Of a stretch of 64,000 nt of DNA, positions 27,720-36,823 are shown in pieces. The position numbers and the translations under genes are program-made. The stretch's first letter is position 1; the number at the start of each line of letters is the position of its first letter. The stretch covers positions 2,170,001 through 2,234,000 of the forward strand of contig NZ_CP015732.1 in the NCBI RefSeq assembly GCF_001750145.1. Reading direction: 5' to 3'. This stretch comes from Arthrobacter sp. U41 (GTDB lineage Bacteria > Actinomycetota > Actinomycetes > Actinomycetales > Micrococcaceae). The notes beneath the pieces are model-generated. The model saw nothing but the letters and a program-made list of their open reading frames with translations, made no database searches and had not been told where the DNA came from.

Positions 27720-28073
27720 TTACTCGGAACCGGGTTTCTGTTCCCGGTCCCGGAGGTTCTTCTTGAGTTCGTCGAACTTCTCCTTGATGACCCGTTCGGC
27801 TTCCGAGAGGGTTTTCCCGGCGCTGCTCAGGGGATCCATCTGGAGGTAGACGTTCTGGCTGACGGGCAGGTCGTATTCGTCCTTGAGGTGTGTGCCGCCG
27901 CCCACTCCCTGAAGCGACAGGTACACCATGGCGTCCGTCCGGGCAACGCCGGCCAGTGTTCCGAAGACAACGGTGAAATCGTTCGCCTGAAAGCTCACCG
28001 TCTGACCGATATGGCTGCGGTCCAGGTCACCGGCTGCTACCGGCTTTTCGGACTGACTTCCGCTGTAGCTCAT
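27720..28073 (-). CDS. conserved hypothetical protein with C-terminal coiled-coil-like helix
   Basis: 117 aa. ATG 28073 has AGGAG 6 nt upstream, so the start is secure. The middle (SHIGQTVSFQANDFTVVFGTLAGVARTDAMVYLSLQG) reads as a small beta barrel. The last ~30 residues (SEAERVIKEKFDELKKNLRDREQ) are a charged helix. No cysteines, signal or membrane segment. I do not recognise the family. Followed by the perfect-palindrome terminator. Confidence 0.7.
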   Translation of the reverse strand: MSYSGSQSEKPVAAGDLDRSHIGQTVSFQANDFTVVFGTLAGVARTDAMVYLSLQGVGGGTHLKDEYDLPVSQNVYLQMDPLSSAGKTLSEAERVIKEKFDELKKNLRDREQKPGSE

Positions 28074-28191
28074 GAACTTCTCCTAAAAGTCGAGGGTCAC
28101 GTACCCCAGCAGTCTATCTACGGGGCCAGTGAAGTTCCGGCGGTTCCGCTGCCCGGCAAGGAGACCGCGCAAGGCGGGTCAGCATCTCCTC

Positions 28192-29772
28192 TCAGGGTGC
28201 TGCCCGCGAGGCCCGCATCCCAAGCAGCAGCCACGTTGTCCGCGGGATCGGCCACAGGATAGCCAGTGCCAGAACCGGCACCAGCGAGATGCCGACGTCG
28301 GGGAACTGCCGGACGATGACGAAGAAGTGGGTGTCGAACCGGGCGGGGGCGTGGATGAGGCACAGCCACAGCGCAAACCCGTCGAGGGCCAGGGCCGCGG
28401 CGGCCCAGGCCAGGGGAGCCCGCCGCTTCCCGGCAGGGTCATGGCGCCGCGGCAACAGGAACCGCAGCGCCAGCCACAGGCTCAGCAGCTCCGCCAGCAG
28501 CAGTCCGAGCGCGACCGCCGAGCTGTAGCGCTGCAGCCAGTCCTCGTGCACCACCGCAGGCACCGGCGCGTGGCCGTGGAGAATCCGCAGGAGATTGGTG
28601 TCGATCGCCTTCAGCCGGGACGGGGCACCCGTGTCATTGCCGTTGATGACCAGGGCGACGCCAAGACGGGCTGAGGGAACCATGGCCAGGTAGGTGTGGC
28701 TGTTGCCCCATTCCCCCTGATGCTCCAGGAGAAGAGGCAGCGTCTTCTCCGGGACGGGCGGTGTTGCGGCCTCGGCGGACTCCACCAGCGGCCGGGTAAA
28801 CCAGCCCATGGCGTAGCGCTTGGATCCGTCCACCTGCACCCGTGGCTCGAACATCGCCTCAACGCTCCCGGGCTGGAGGATGCGGGCGGCGCCGTAGCGG
28901 CCGCCGTCGAGCAGCGCCATTAGTTCGTGGCTGAGGTCCTCGGCCGAGGAGTACAGCGTGGAGGACGGCATCCCGGTGGTAGGGGCGGGGACGTCGGTCT
29001 GGCGCCACCATGCGCCAAACCACCGCGAGTACCCGGCAGCAGCGTTGTCGGCGCGGGCACCGGCCCGGGTCGGATGGCTGTGAGCCATCTCCAGTGGTCT
29101 GAAGACGTGCTGCGCCAGGTAGTCGCCGAACGGTTGGCCGGAGACCGTCTGCACCAGGAGGCCCAGGATGTTGAAGTTGGCGCTGGCATAGCGGAAGGCC
29201 GCGCCCGGTTCGCCGGCCAGCGGGGAGTCACCCAGGGCCCGCACCCCTTCTTCGAGGGCTTCCGGGACCTGTGTGTCGGAGGCCTCGAAGGCCGTGTCCT
29301 TCGAGGCCATGCCGCTGGCCTGATGGAGCAGGTGGCGGAGGGTGATGGCGGACGAGCGGCTGTCGTCCAGCGTGAACCAGGGCAGGTACGTCTGCACTGG
29401 CTCATCCAGCCGCAGCCGGCCCGCCTCAACCTGCTGCAGCACGGCGATGGCGGTGAGGGTCTTGCTGGTGGAGGCCAGCAGCACCGGCGTCTGCGCGGTC
29501 AGCGGCCGTCCGAAGTCATCGGCTCGGCCAAAGGCAGCGGCGTGCACCCGGACCCCGTCCCGGACGACGGCGATGGCGGCGCCTGGAATTCCGAGGGCCC
29601 CGATTTGCTCCTGGAGGAAGGAGTCCAACTCCGCATAGACCTGCTCGGGATTCGGCGGGCCGGTGGCTGGCGCAGCGTAAGCGGCAGGTGCCGGCGGTGT
29701 GAGACCGCCAAGGATGCCCGCGGCCAAGAAGCACAAGAGGAGGCATTGCGCTGACCAGGGAATAGCTCGCAT
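28192..29772 (-). CDS. membrane-anchored beta-lactamase-related serine hydrolase
   Basis: 526 aa from ATG 29772. Signal peptide (residues ~1-35). Class C beta-lactamase/PBP fold: catalytic SxxK as STSK (about residue 100), the YxN-equivalent RYASANFN (about 208), and a KTG-like HQGEWGNSH region (about 345). The last ~130 residues hold three or four membrane helices. Such proteins are typically esterases or D-aminopeptidases on the cell surface rather than resistance enzymes. No evident operon partner. Confidence 0.85.
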   Translation of the reverse strand: MRAIPWSAQCLLLCFLAAGILGGLTPPAPAAYAAPATGPPNPEQVYAELDSFLQEQIGALGIPGAAIAVVRDGVRVHAAAFGRADDFGRPLTAQTPVLLASTSKTLTAIAVLQQVEAGRLRLDEPVQTYLPWFTLDDSRSSAITLRHLLHQASGMASKDTAFEASDTQVPEALEEGVRALGDSPLAGEPGAAFRYASANFNILGLLVQTVSGQPFGDYLAQHVFRPLEMAHSHPTRAGARADNAAAGYSRWFGAWWRQTDVPAPTTGMPSSTLYSSAEDLSHELMALLDGGRYGAARILQPGSVEAMFEPRVQVDGSKRYAMGWFTRPLVESAEAATPPVPEKTLPLLLEHQGEWGNSHTYLAMVPSARLGVALVINGNDTGAPSRLKAIDTNLLRILHGHAPVPAVVHEDWLQRYSSAVALGLLLAELLSLWLALRFLLPRRHDPAGKRRAPLAWAAAALALDGFALWLCLIHAPARFDTHFFVIVRQFPDVGISLVPVLALAILWPIPRTTWLLLGMRASRAAP

Positions 29773-29914
29773 GTCCGCACCTGCACTTCGGCTGACCGTC
29801 CCTTCACGGTATGACCGGGCCACGGGGAAAACAACTGCGCACGGCGCCGGAGGTGGCCCTCCGACGCAGAATCCGGTGCTGTCTTCTGTCTTCTGTCACG
29901 CAGCACCCAGGTAG

Positions 29915-30092
29915 CGTAGGAGCACTGGTCCAGCTGTGGGGAGGACTCGAACGGGTCATCCAGATCCCGTCGACGCCGAGGGCAGCGATGTACGGCAGCC
30001 GGGCGGCCAGCCCGGCGAAGTCGCCCACGCGGTCGCCCGAAGGAACGCAGATAGACCTGGTAGATGACGGCGGACTGCCACCACTGCACGCT
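29915..30092 (-). pseudogene. decayed N-terminal fragment of a GH13 alpha-glucosidase
   Basis: Read on the minus strand, three frames give consecutive pieces of one protein: WWQSAVIYQVYLRSFG, then VGDFAGLAARLPYIAALGV with DGIWMT, then PFESSPQLDQCS, separated by two frameshifts. The same peptides in the same order occur at the N-terminus of the intact GH13 part at 59.2 kb (WWHSAVIYQVYPRSF, DLAGLTARLPYIASLGVDG, PFQSSPQVDQG). Only ~55 codons remain and no downstream GH13 sequence follows. A remnant, not a gene. This is the content of the gap 29773-30124. Confidence 0.7.
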
Positions 30093-30124
30093 CCACTATG
30101 GTGCCGGACGTCACGGCGGACACT

Positions 30125-30316
30125 CTAGGCCGGCGTGGTGACGTCCCTGTCGATATAGGAACCCGCTCGCGACGAGGGCGCCGCATGGCAGCCGCACTTG
30201 CTGTCTACTTCCAACCGGACGGTGACGGCCCGGTCTCCTTCCAGCTGTAGTGTGATGGTCTCGTTTCGATCGGTCGAAACTCGCAGAACGGTTACTTCAG
30301 GAGAGATGGCAGACAT
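30125..30316 (-). CDS. small hypothetical protein
   Basis: 63 aa, ATG 30316 with an AAAGGA ribosome-binding site about 6 nt upstream. Begins MSAISPEVTVLRVS, has a beta-strand-like middle (TITLQLEGDRAVTVRLEVDS) and one CGCH cluster near residue 43. The clean start and codon pattern argue for a real gene, but no family is recognised. Confidence 0.5.
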   Translation of the reverse strand: MSAISPEVTVLRVSTDRNETITLQLEGDRAVTVRLEVDSKCGCHAAPSSRAGSYIDRDVTTPA

Positions 30317-30385
30317 GGTGTCCTTTCGTGAGCCGTGTGGCTCGTGGCGGAAATATCGGGTGGTGCATTGAAGGATTCGGGGGGC

Positions 30386-31129
30386 CTAGGTCAGGGCGTT
30401 CAGGACACCTCGCACAATGGTTGCTACGGCGCCCAGATAGGCGAGGACAATCAGTAGGATCTGAGCGGTCCTGGCGGGTACGAACTTGGCCGCGATATCT
30501 CCCAAGACCAGCCCGGCGAGGCAGGCGAAGGCCACGGCCAGCCACATGGTCCAGGGGAGCACAGGGAATGAAGCGGGGGCGGTAATGGCCTTGGCGGCCA
30601 AGGAAAAGGTTCCAATGGTGAGGAAATACGGTTGCATCGTGGCCGCGAACGAACGGTGGTTCCAGCCGGTGGCGATGGAGTACATGCTCACGGCGGGCCC
30701 GCCCACACCCGCCGCCGTGTTCATGAATCCGCTCAGGCCTCCGGCCGTCCAGAGATAGCGGCGGCGGGCCGGCAGTTTCGCCGATTTCAAGGCGAGCAGG
30801 ACGGTCAGCCCGACAGCCAGAAAGACGCCGATCGAGATTTCCAGGACAGCCGGGGGGATCAGCCTGATGAGGAACGCCGCCGGGATGATCCCGAGGAGCG
30901 CCGAGGCGGCCAGCGCTGCATACCGGCGCCAGTCGATGTCCCGGACCACCCGGAAGATGATGGCACCGGCTGTCACGGCTCCGCAGAGGTTCACCAGCAC
31001 CACGCCTTCCACCGGTCCGAGGAGCAGGACCAGGAAAGGAGCGGCCACCAGGGCGAAACCCATGCCAGTGATGCGCTGCATCCCAGCGCCCATGACGACG
31101 GCGGCCAGCACCAGCCCGGTGGTCAGCAC
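30386..31129 (-). CDS. TauE/SafE-family sulfonate/sulfite exporter
   Basis: 247 aa, about eight helices. TauE/SafE signature elements: MQRITGMGFALVAAPFLVLLLGP near the N-terminus and GFMNTAAGVGGPAVSMYSIA in the middle. Start is GTG directly abutting the TAG stop of the dehydrogenase gene. As the last gene of the sulfoquinovose-type operon it probably exports the C3-sulfonate end product (sulfolactate or equivalent); that role is inferred from context and known in other sulfoglycolytic loci. Confidence 0.88.
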   Translation of the reverse strand: MLTTGLVLAAVVMGAGMQRITGMGFALVAAPFLVLLLGPVEGVVLVNLCGAVTAGAIIFRVVRDIDWRRYAALAASALLGIIPAAFLIRLIPPAVLEISIGVFLAVGLTVLLALKSAKLPARRRYLWTAGGLSGFMNTAAGVGGPAVSMYSIATGWNHRSFAATMQPYFLTIGTFSLAAKAITAPASFPVLPWTMWLAVAFACLAGLVLGDIAAKFVPARTAQILLIVLAYLGAVATIVRGVLNALT

Positions 31130-32569
31130 CTATGGCCTCCAGGCCACGTACTGGACCTCCTCGAACTCTGCCATGCCCAGGTCTGATCCCTCCCGGCCAA
31201 GGCCGGATTGCTTGACTCCGCCCATCGGTGCGAATGCCACGGACGGCAGGGGATCATTGACTCCCACGATGCCTGCTTCCAACCGTTCCGGGACATTCCA
31301 GGCACGCTTGGAATCGGTGCTCCAGACATAGGCTGCGAGCCCCATCTCGGTGGCGTTTGCTTTCCGGATGGCGTCCTCGTCCGAGGCGAACGTGACAACA
31401 CCGGCTGCCGGGCCGAAGACCTCCTCGGTCACCAGGGCTGCGTCGTCCGGTACGTCCATCAGGAGCGCCGGGGCCATGAATGCCCCACCGTCGGGAACGT
31501 CCGTCCGCTGGGTGATCCGCCGGGCACCGCGTTCGACGGCGTCGTCCACCAGGGCCTGCACGGCTGACACCCTCTCTCCGTCGATCATCGGACCAAGATC
31601 CGGAACGGCTGAACCGCCTTCTGGAACGCCGTGTCCGATCGACATTGCATCGAACCGTGCCCCAAGCTTTTTCGCGAATTCCTCGGCGATGCTTTCCTGG
31701 ACCAGGAAGCGGTTGGCTGCGACGCAGGATTGCCCGGTGTTGCGGAGCCGTCCAAGAACGGCGCCTTCTACCGCCGCATCCAGGTCGGCATCTTCGAACA
31801 CGATATACGGCGCGTTGCCGCCCAGTTCCAGAAGGGGACGGACCAGGCGATCGGACGCCATGGCCATGATCTGCCTCCCCACGCCGGTGGAACCCGTGAA
31901 ACTGACGGCCCGCACGGCCGGGTGACGGACCAGGGCAGCGGTGATGTCCCGGGAGGGCCCATGGACGACGTTCACGACGCCGGCGGGGAACCCGGCGTCG
32001 TGCAGGACCTCGAACAACCCGGTCGCCGCGAGCGGCGCCTTTTCGGAGACCCGTCCCACCACGGTGCAGCCTGCAGCCAGCATGGCAGCAAGTTTGCGGG
32101 CCTGGATGGACACCGGGAAGTTCCACGGTGTGAGGCTCAGGGCAACCCCGATAGGTTTGCGAAGGCTAAGGTGACGCCGTCCCGGCATTTCGGGCGGACT
32201 GATCTTCCCCGTGGAGCGGCGGACTTCCTCGGCGAACCAGCGGAAGTACTCGACAGAGAAGTCCACTTCACCCTGAGCTTCGGGGAGCCGTTTGCCGGCC
32301 TCCAAGGCCAGGGTGTAAGCGAGTTCGTCGCGCCGTTCGGCGAGGAGGTCAGCCGCATTCCGGAGCAGGTCGGCCCTCATCCGCACGGTGGTTTGGGACC
32401 ACGATTCGAACGCGCCGGCAGCGGCGTCGGCGGCCTTGACGGCGTCGTTAGCTGTTCCCCAGGCAACTTCACCCACGGTGAGGCCATTCCCGGGATCGAC
32501 AACGTCCCTTGAATCGTCGGCGGACTGCCAGATGCCGTTCACTAGGTGACGGGCTGATTTCAGGTTCAC
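31130..32569 (-). CDS. aldehyde dehydrogenase, probable sulfolactaldehyde (or succinate-semialdehyde) dehydrogenase
   Basis: 479 aa from GTG 32569; the longer frame overlaps the upstream gene's end. NAD(P)-binding FTGSTGVGRQI, catalytic Glu in LELGGNAP and nucleophile Cys in NTGQSCVAANRF are intact, with the LTPWNFPV signature; it falls in the GabD-like group. In sulfoglycolysis a GabD homologue oxidises 3-sulfolactaldehyde to sulfolactate. Position in a cluster with sulfofructose kinase and aldolase makes that the likely job; succinate semialdehyde activity cannot be excluded. Followed without gap by the TauE/SafE gene. Confidence 0.87.
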   Translation of the reverse strand: MNLKSARHLVNGIWQSADDSRDVVDPGNGLTVGEVAWGTANDAVKAADAAAGAFESWSQTTVRMRADLLRNAADLLAERRDELAYTLALEAGKRLPEAQGEVDFSVEYFRWFAEEVRRSTGKISPPEMPGRRHLSLRKPIGVALSLTPWNFPVSIQARKLAAMLAAGCTVVGRVSEKAPLAATGLFEVLHDAGFPAGVVNVVHGPSRDITAALVRHPAVRAVSFTGSTGVGRQIMAMASDRLVRPLLELGGNAPYIVFEDADLDAAVEGAVLGRLRNTGQSCVAANRFLVQESIAEEFAKKLGARFDAMSIGHGVPEGGSAVPDLGPMIDGERVSAVQALVDDAVERGARRITQRTDVPDGGAFMAPALLMDVPDDAALVTEEVFGPAAGVVTFASDEDAIRKANATEMGLAAYVWSTDSKRAWNVPERLEAGIVGVNDPLPSVAFAPMGGVKQSGLGREGSDLGMAEFEEVQYVAWRP

Positions 32570-32591
32570 GTTTGGGTTCTCTTTTCTTGGG

Positions 32592-33704
32592 CTAGTGAAT
32601 TTCAAGCACGGCGGGGCGGGTTCGGCCACCCACGGCCAGGGTGGGCCAGACATCATCGATGGTGAGAATCCGGGGACCGTCGGCGGTGACCAGCACGGTG
32701 TCCTCAACTTTGAACCCTGCTCCGGACGGATTCCAGCCCAGCACCATGCCCTCAGCCAGTTCAAGGGTGGTGCGCGGGCTCACTATTAGTTCGCGCGGGT
32801 TGAACCCGGTGAGGCCGCCCTGGTGGTGCCGGCGCCACTCCTCGGGTTCGAAGCCGTTGTCGCCGTAGGCGCCCGCCCCGTGGGAGAAAATCCCGCCCAG
32901 TACGGCGCCGGGTTTGCTGTGGTCCAGGAACACCTGTTCCACGCGCAGCAAAGCGTTGTACGTGGCGGATTCGGCACCGAGCGCGGAAAAGGACGCCATC
33001 CGGGTGATGGTTCCCACCATGCCGCCCCGTCGCCCGCAGCAGGCAACCATCACGCGGTCCTGCACCGGCTTCGCGGAGGCGAGAGGGTGGCGGTGGGCGC
33101 CGATCCGTTCGTCGGATCCCACGAACAGCGCCACTGCCTCAATGCCTTCGTCCAGCAGCGCTGCCACCAATTGGCCGGCAATGTGCTGCTCTGGGTCGCC
33201 TGGCCTGATGGCAGACACAACCCGTCCGGTGATCCGCGCAAGGTCGGCGCACAGTCCGGTGAGGGTCTGCTGCTGGTCGGGGGTGAGGATCCGGCGGATG
33301 GCGGCAAGCGCTGCCTGACCGTCAATACTGTCAACACCTCCGTTGGGCTGGTCCGTCAGGACGCCTGGTCCGGAGGGAAGCCTGATTGACCGGTCTTCGG
33401 TCCAGTCCACGGCGTCGAACACCACCGCGCGGCCGGCGAATTCGGTATCGCGCAGCCTCGGCGCCTCGATGGCATTCGTGACGATCCGCACCTCTTCGGC
33501 GGACTGCGGTCCTCCGAGGCCGGAGATCACGACGTCGAAGCAGGCCATGTTCAGCGTCTGCGGCACGTGCCACTTGGCTCCCGTGAACCATGAGAGGTTC
33601 AGCGGGTCCCGGAGCACCACCGTGTGGGCACCGTGTTCCACGGACAGCCGGCGGAGGGAGGCGAGTTGATCTTCCCAGCTGCCCGGGAGGCTTGCTGCAC
33701 TCAT
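32592..33704 (-). CDS. M24-like (pita-bread fold) protein in the sulfoquinovose operon
   Basis: 370 aa, ATG 33704 overlapping the permease stop as ATGA. N-terminal creatinase/prolidase-like domain, then the pita-bread fold with LGGIFSHGAGAYGDNGF, GGLTGFNPRELIVSPRT and LAEGMVLGWNPSGAGFKVEDTVLV. The metal ligands of true M24 peptidases (two Asp of the D...D pair, then His, Glu, Glu) are not evident: the expected D-x-G-A...D region reads GMVGTITRMAS. So it may be a creatinase-like non-metal enzyme rather than a peptidase. Its role in the pathway is unknown; no homologue in known sulfoglycolysis routes is recalled by me. Confidence 0.75.
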   Translation of the reverse strand: MSAASLPGSWEDQLASLRRLSVEHGAHTVVLRDPLNLSWFTGAKWHVPQTLNMACFDVVISGLGGPQSAEEVRIVTNAIEAPRLRDTEFAGRAVVFDAVDWTEDRSIRLPSGPGVLTDQPNGGVDSIDGQAALAAIRRILTPDQQQTLTGLCADLARITGRVVSAIRPGDPEQHIAGQLVAALLDEGIEAVALFVGSDERIGAHRHPLASAKPVQDRVMVACCGRRGGMVGTITRMASFSALGAESATYNALLRVEQVFLDHSKPGAVLGGIFSHGAGAYGDNGFEPEEWRRHHQGGLTGFNPRELIVSPRTTLELAEGMVLGWNPSGAGFKVEDTVLVTADGPRILTIDDVWPTLAVGGRTRPAVLEIH

Positions 33705-34516
33705 CCCTTGCTTGCTCCGGCCGTGATCCCGGCAACGAAGTAGCGCTGCAGGAAGACGTACGCCACCACCACGGGCAGGGAGGCCAGGATGACACCGGCG
33801 AACAGCAGCGGATAGTTGGTCTGGAACTCGCCCTGGAAGCTGAGCAGTGCCAGCGGCAGGGTCCGGTTGCCCGGGGACTGGATGAACAGCAGCGGGTACA
33901 GCAGTTCGTTCCAGTGGATCACGAACAGGAAGATTGCGGCCGCCGCCACTGACGGTGCGGACAGCGGGAGGGCGATGGAGACGTACGTCCGCCAAGGCCC
34001 TGTTCCGTCAATGGAGGATGCCTCGAAGAGTTCCTTGGGCAGGGTCCGCATGAACCCGCCCAGGATGAAGACCGCGATCGGCAGCGTGGAAACCACGTTG
34101 GCCACCACCAGGCCGGTGAGGCTGTCCAGAAGCCCGAGCCGTCCGAACAGTACGTAGAGCGGCACCATGTTGGCCTGGGCGGGGATCGCCATGCCCAGGA
34201 CCAGGAAACCGAAGACGGCCCAGGACATGAAGCCCCTGAGCCGGGCCACGGCGTAGCCGGCGAGGCTGGCAAGGAACAAGGTGAGCGGCACGGAAATGGC
34301 GGTGACAATGACGCTGTTCATAAACGACGAGCCAAGGTCCTGGCCGGCGATGACCTCCGCGTAGTTGGCCGGGGAGATCGACTGCGGCAGGCTGAACGGC
34401 CCCTCGAAGAGTTCCTGGGTGGACTTGAAGCTGCCGAACCCCACCACGGTCAGCGGAACGATGATGATGACCGTGTAGATCGCGAGGATTCCGCGGCGGG
34501 TTATTGACGAGAGCAT
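33701..34516 (-). CDS. carbohydrate ABC transporter permease (MalG-like)
   Basis: 271 aa from ATG 34516 (GGGGGA upstream). Six helices with the EAA loop region ELFEASSIDGTGPWRTYVSIALPLS. It pairs with the MalF-like permease gene 4 nt upstream and shares ATGA overlap with the M24-like gene. Expected to import the sugar sulfonate with the adjacent binding protein. Confidence 0.92.
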   Translation of the reverse strand: MLSSITRRGILAIYTVIIIVPLTVVGFGSFKSTQELFEGPFSLPQSISPANYAEVIAGQDLGSSFMNSVIVTAISVPLTLFLASLAGYAVARLRGFMSWAVFGFLVLGMAIPAQANMVPLYVLFGRLGLLDSLTGLVVANVVSTLPIAVFILGGFMRTLPKELFEASSIDGTGPWRTYVSIALPLSAPSVAAAAIFLFVIHWNELLYPLLFIQSPGNRTLPLALLSFQGEFQTNYPLLFAGVILASLPVVVAYVFLQRYFVAGITAGASKG

Positions 34517-34520
34517 GCTG

Positions 34521-35483
34521 TCATTCCCCCTTCGGGGTGAGGCGGAGCAACCGGCGCTGCAGCCACGTGACCAGGGCAATCATCGCCATGAAGATGATTG
34601 ACTGGGCGGCGGCATAGCCGAACTCCGAGTTGGCGAAAGTGCTGTAGATACGGGTGGAGAGGATGTCCAGGGACGCTTTCGGCGGATTGCCGGCGATACC
34701 GAGGATCAGGTCGAACGCCTTGAACGACTGGACGGTGGAATAGGCCACCACGATGGACGTGGCGGGTGCCACGAACGGCCAGGTGATCGACTTGAACTGT
34801 TGCCATTTGCCGGCACCGTCCATCTCCGCCGCTTCGTAGAGTTCCCGCGGGATGGCTTGCAGCCCGGCGATGAAGACGACCATCATCTGCCCTGCGTGGA
34901 ACCAGACCTGTGTCAATGCCACCCAGTACAGCGCCTGCGCGTTGTTCCCCAGGTAGGAGCCCTGCAGGGCTTCCAGGCCTACGGCCCCGAGTACCGAGTT
35001 GGCGAGTCCGAAGTTCGGGTCATAAATGAACTTCCAGATGAACGCCACGGACACGGAGGACAGGATGGTGGGGAAGAAGAACAGGGCGCGGAGCAGGATG
35101 CTTCCGCGTGAGTTCTTGGTGAGCAGCAGGGCGAGCAGCAGCGAGAACACTGTCTGCGCCACCACCACCAGCAGCACGAACTTCAGGTTGTTCGTCAGCG
35201 CGTTGGTAAACAGCGAATCCTTGGTGAACGCGCGGATGAAGTTGTCCATGCCCACGTAGTTGAACGCGGCGGAGAAGCCGTTCCAGTCCGTGACGGCGTA
35301 CTGGAAGGCCTGCAGCGTGGGCATCACCAGGAAAAACGAAATGATGGCCACGGCGGGCAGGGGGAAGAGGTAGAGAGCCGGGTTCACCCGGGTGGGTGAA
35401 CGGCGGCGCGCCTTCGGGTCGGGGGCGCCGGCACGGCTGTCCGGTGCGCTCCTCTTCGCATCCGTTCCGGGGTGGATGCTCAT
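34521..35483 (-). CDS. carbohydrate ABC transporter permease (MalF-like)
   Basis: 320 aa. A polar N-terminus (~30 aa) precedes six helices; the EAA motif ELYEAAEMDGAGKWQQFKSITWPF is well conserved. Starts at 35483, overlapping the binding-protein stop by ATGA. Partner of the MalG-like permease. No ATPase gene is present in the cluster; a shared MsiK-type ATPase encoded elsewhere is the usual arrangement in these bacteria. Confidence 0.92.
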   Translation of the reverse strand: MSIHPGTDAKRSAPDSRAGAPDPKARRRSPTRVNPALYLFPLPAVAIISFFLVMPTLQAFQYAVTDWNGFSAAFNYVGMDNFIRAFTKDSLFTNALTNNLKFVLLVVVAQTVFSLLLALLLTKNSRGSILLRALFFFPTILSSVSVAFIWKFIYDPNFGLANSVLGAVGLEALQGSYLGNNAQALYWVALTQVWFHAGQMMVVFIAGLQAIPRELYEAAEMDGAGKWQQFKSITWPFVAPATSIVVAYSTVQSFKAFDLILGIAGNPPKASLDILSTRIYSTFANSEFGYAAAQSIIFMAMIALVTWLQRRLLRLTPKGE

Positions 35484-36769
35484 AGCCGTTCGTCAACAAT
35501 CTTCTGGGCCGCCTCGGCAGCCTGCTCCGGGCTGGTACCGGAGATGACGGCGGTGGCGCTTGCTTCCACGGCGTTGCGCACGTCCAGGTTCTGGAACTGG
35601 AACCTGGCGGCCAGCGCCGTCTTCTTCTCCAGCCAGGGGCTCAGCCTCTTCAGGTCGGGGTTGGTGTAGTCCACCTTGTCCACTGACACGTGCTGGGCCG
35701 TTTGGTTGGCGTAATAGGCGGCGTTCTCCGGTTCGGAGAGGAAATCGATCCACGCTGCTGCGGCTGCCTGGTTCTTGCTGGCTGAGTTGACGCCCAGGAT
35801 GAACGTGGCGTTATAAACGCCCTCGTACTTGGCGTTGCCGCCGGTGGAGGTGTTGGGGAACACCAGTTCAATGGGGAACTTGGCGCCCAGTCCCCGGACA
35901 GCGGCGATGTGGTAGGAGCCCGTGGCGAGCATCGCGGCCTTGCCCTGGGAAAAGAGGTTCTGCGCCGGCTCCACCGCGGTGCCCGTGGCGTTGGGCTGCA
36001 GGTAGGGGACCAGATCCTTGTACTGTCGGAGCATCTTCAGGAACCAGTCGTCCGTGCACTTGAGCTTGCCCTGCTCGATCTGGGCACACATGTCGTCAAC
36101 GGGGGCATTGTTGGCGATCATGCAGTTGAACAGCTGACCGCCGTTTCCGACGTCGCCGCCGGGCCAGGAGATGGGGATAACACCGGAGGCCGCGAGCTTT
36201 TCGCACATCGCCAGGAAGGCGTCCCAGTCCTTGGGCGCGATGTCTGCCCCTGCCTTGTCGAACAGGTCCGCGTTGGCCATGGGCATCGGGAAGACCACCT
36301 GGTAGGGGAGGCCAAGCTGGCTGTCCCCGGACTTGCCGGCGGCGAGCAGGCCCGGCTGATAGTTAGACGCCGCCTTGCTGTCCTTCAGATCGGTGTAGAT
36401 CCCGGCCTCGGTGAAGTTGTTGAACTGGGACCCGCGGAAAGTGGCGAACGCGTCACCGATCGAACCGCCGCGCAGCTTCTGCAGAGCCTGCGCGTTGTAG
36501 TCGTTGGAGGTGGAAATGTCCTGGGCGATTTCCACGCCGTTGTGGAGGGCGGCGAAGCGCTTGATCAGTTCGTCGAATACCACCTTGTCCTCACCTCGCC
36601 AGTGCGCGAAGGACACCTTGCCTGTGATGTTTCCGGCGGACGGGGCAACGGCGCCGGCGCTGCCGCCCGGTGCCGTGCTGCCACCGGGGCCCGCGCATGC
36701 CGCGGCCGTTGCGCCGAAGCCAAGGGCGCCAAAAACAGTGATTGCCTGCCTGCGTGAAATCTGACTCAC
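35480..36769 (-). CDS. extracellular solute-binding lipoprotein for a sugar sulfonate
   Basis: 429 aa. Twin-arginine signal SRRQAITVFGALGFGATAAAC with a lipobox ending AAAC at ~25, so probably Tat-exported and lipid-anchored. SBP_bac_1 fold: VSFAHWRGEDKVVFDELIKRF, LPYQVVFPMPMANADLFDKAG, and the C-terminal AAAWIDFLSEPENA. First transport gene of the locus, 54 nt after the isomerase gene. Ligand (sulfoquinovose or its glyceride) is inferred from context only. Confidence 0.88.
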   Translation of the reverse strand: MSQISRRQAITVFGALGFGATAAACAGPGGSTAPGGSAGAVAPSAGNITGKVSFAHWRGEDKVVFDELIKRFAALHNGVEIAQDISTSNDYNAQALQKLRGGSIGDAFATFRGSQFNNFTEAGIYTDLKDSKAASNYQPGLLAAGKSGDSQLGLPYQVVFPMPMANADLFDKAGADIAPKDWDAFLAMCEKLAASGVIPISWPGGDVGNGGQLFNCMIANNAPVDDMCAQIEQGKLKCTDDWFLKMLRQYKDLVPYLQPNATGTAVEPAQNLFSQGKAAMLATGSYHIAAVRGLGAKFPIELVFPNTSTGGNAKYEGVYNATFILGVNSASKNQAAAAAWIDFLSEPENAAYYANQTAQHVSVDKVDYTNPDLKRLSPWLEKKTALAARFQFQNLDVRNAVEASATAVISGTSPEQAAEAAQKIVDERL

Positions 36770-36823
36770 AATAATCTCCTCGTTGAGTGTTTGCGTTGCC
36801 GTGTTGCGGGCTGTTAGGGGGTG

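Noticed and set aside
36770..36823. GTTG-rich stretch between isomerase and binding-protein genes as a third operator
   Set aside because: The GTTG units are not arranged as a palindrome like those at 40096 and 43720.
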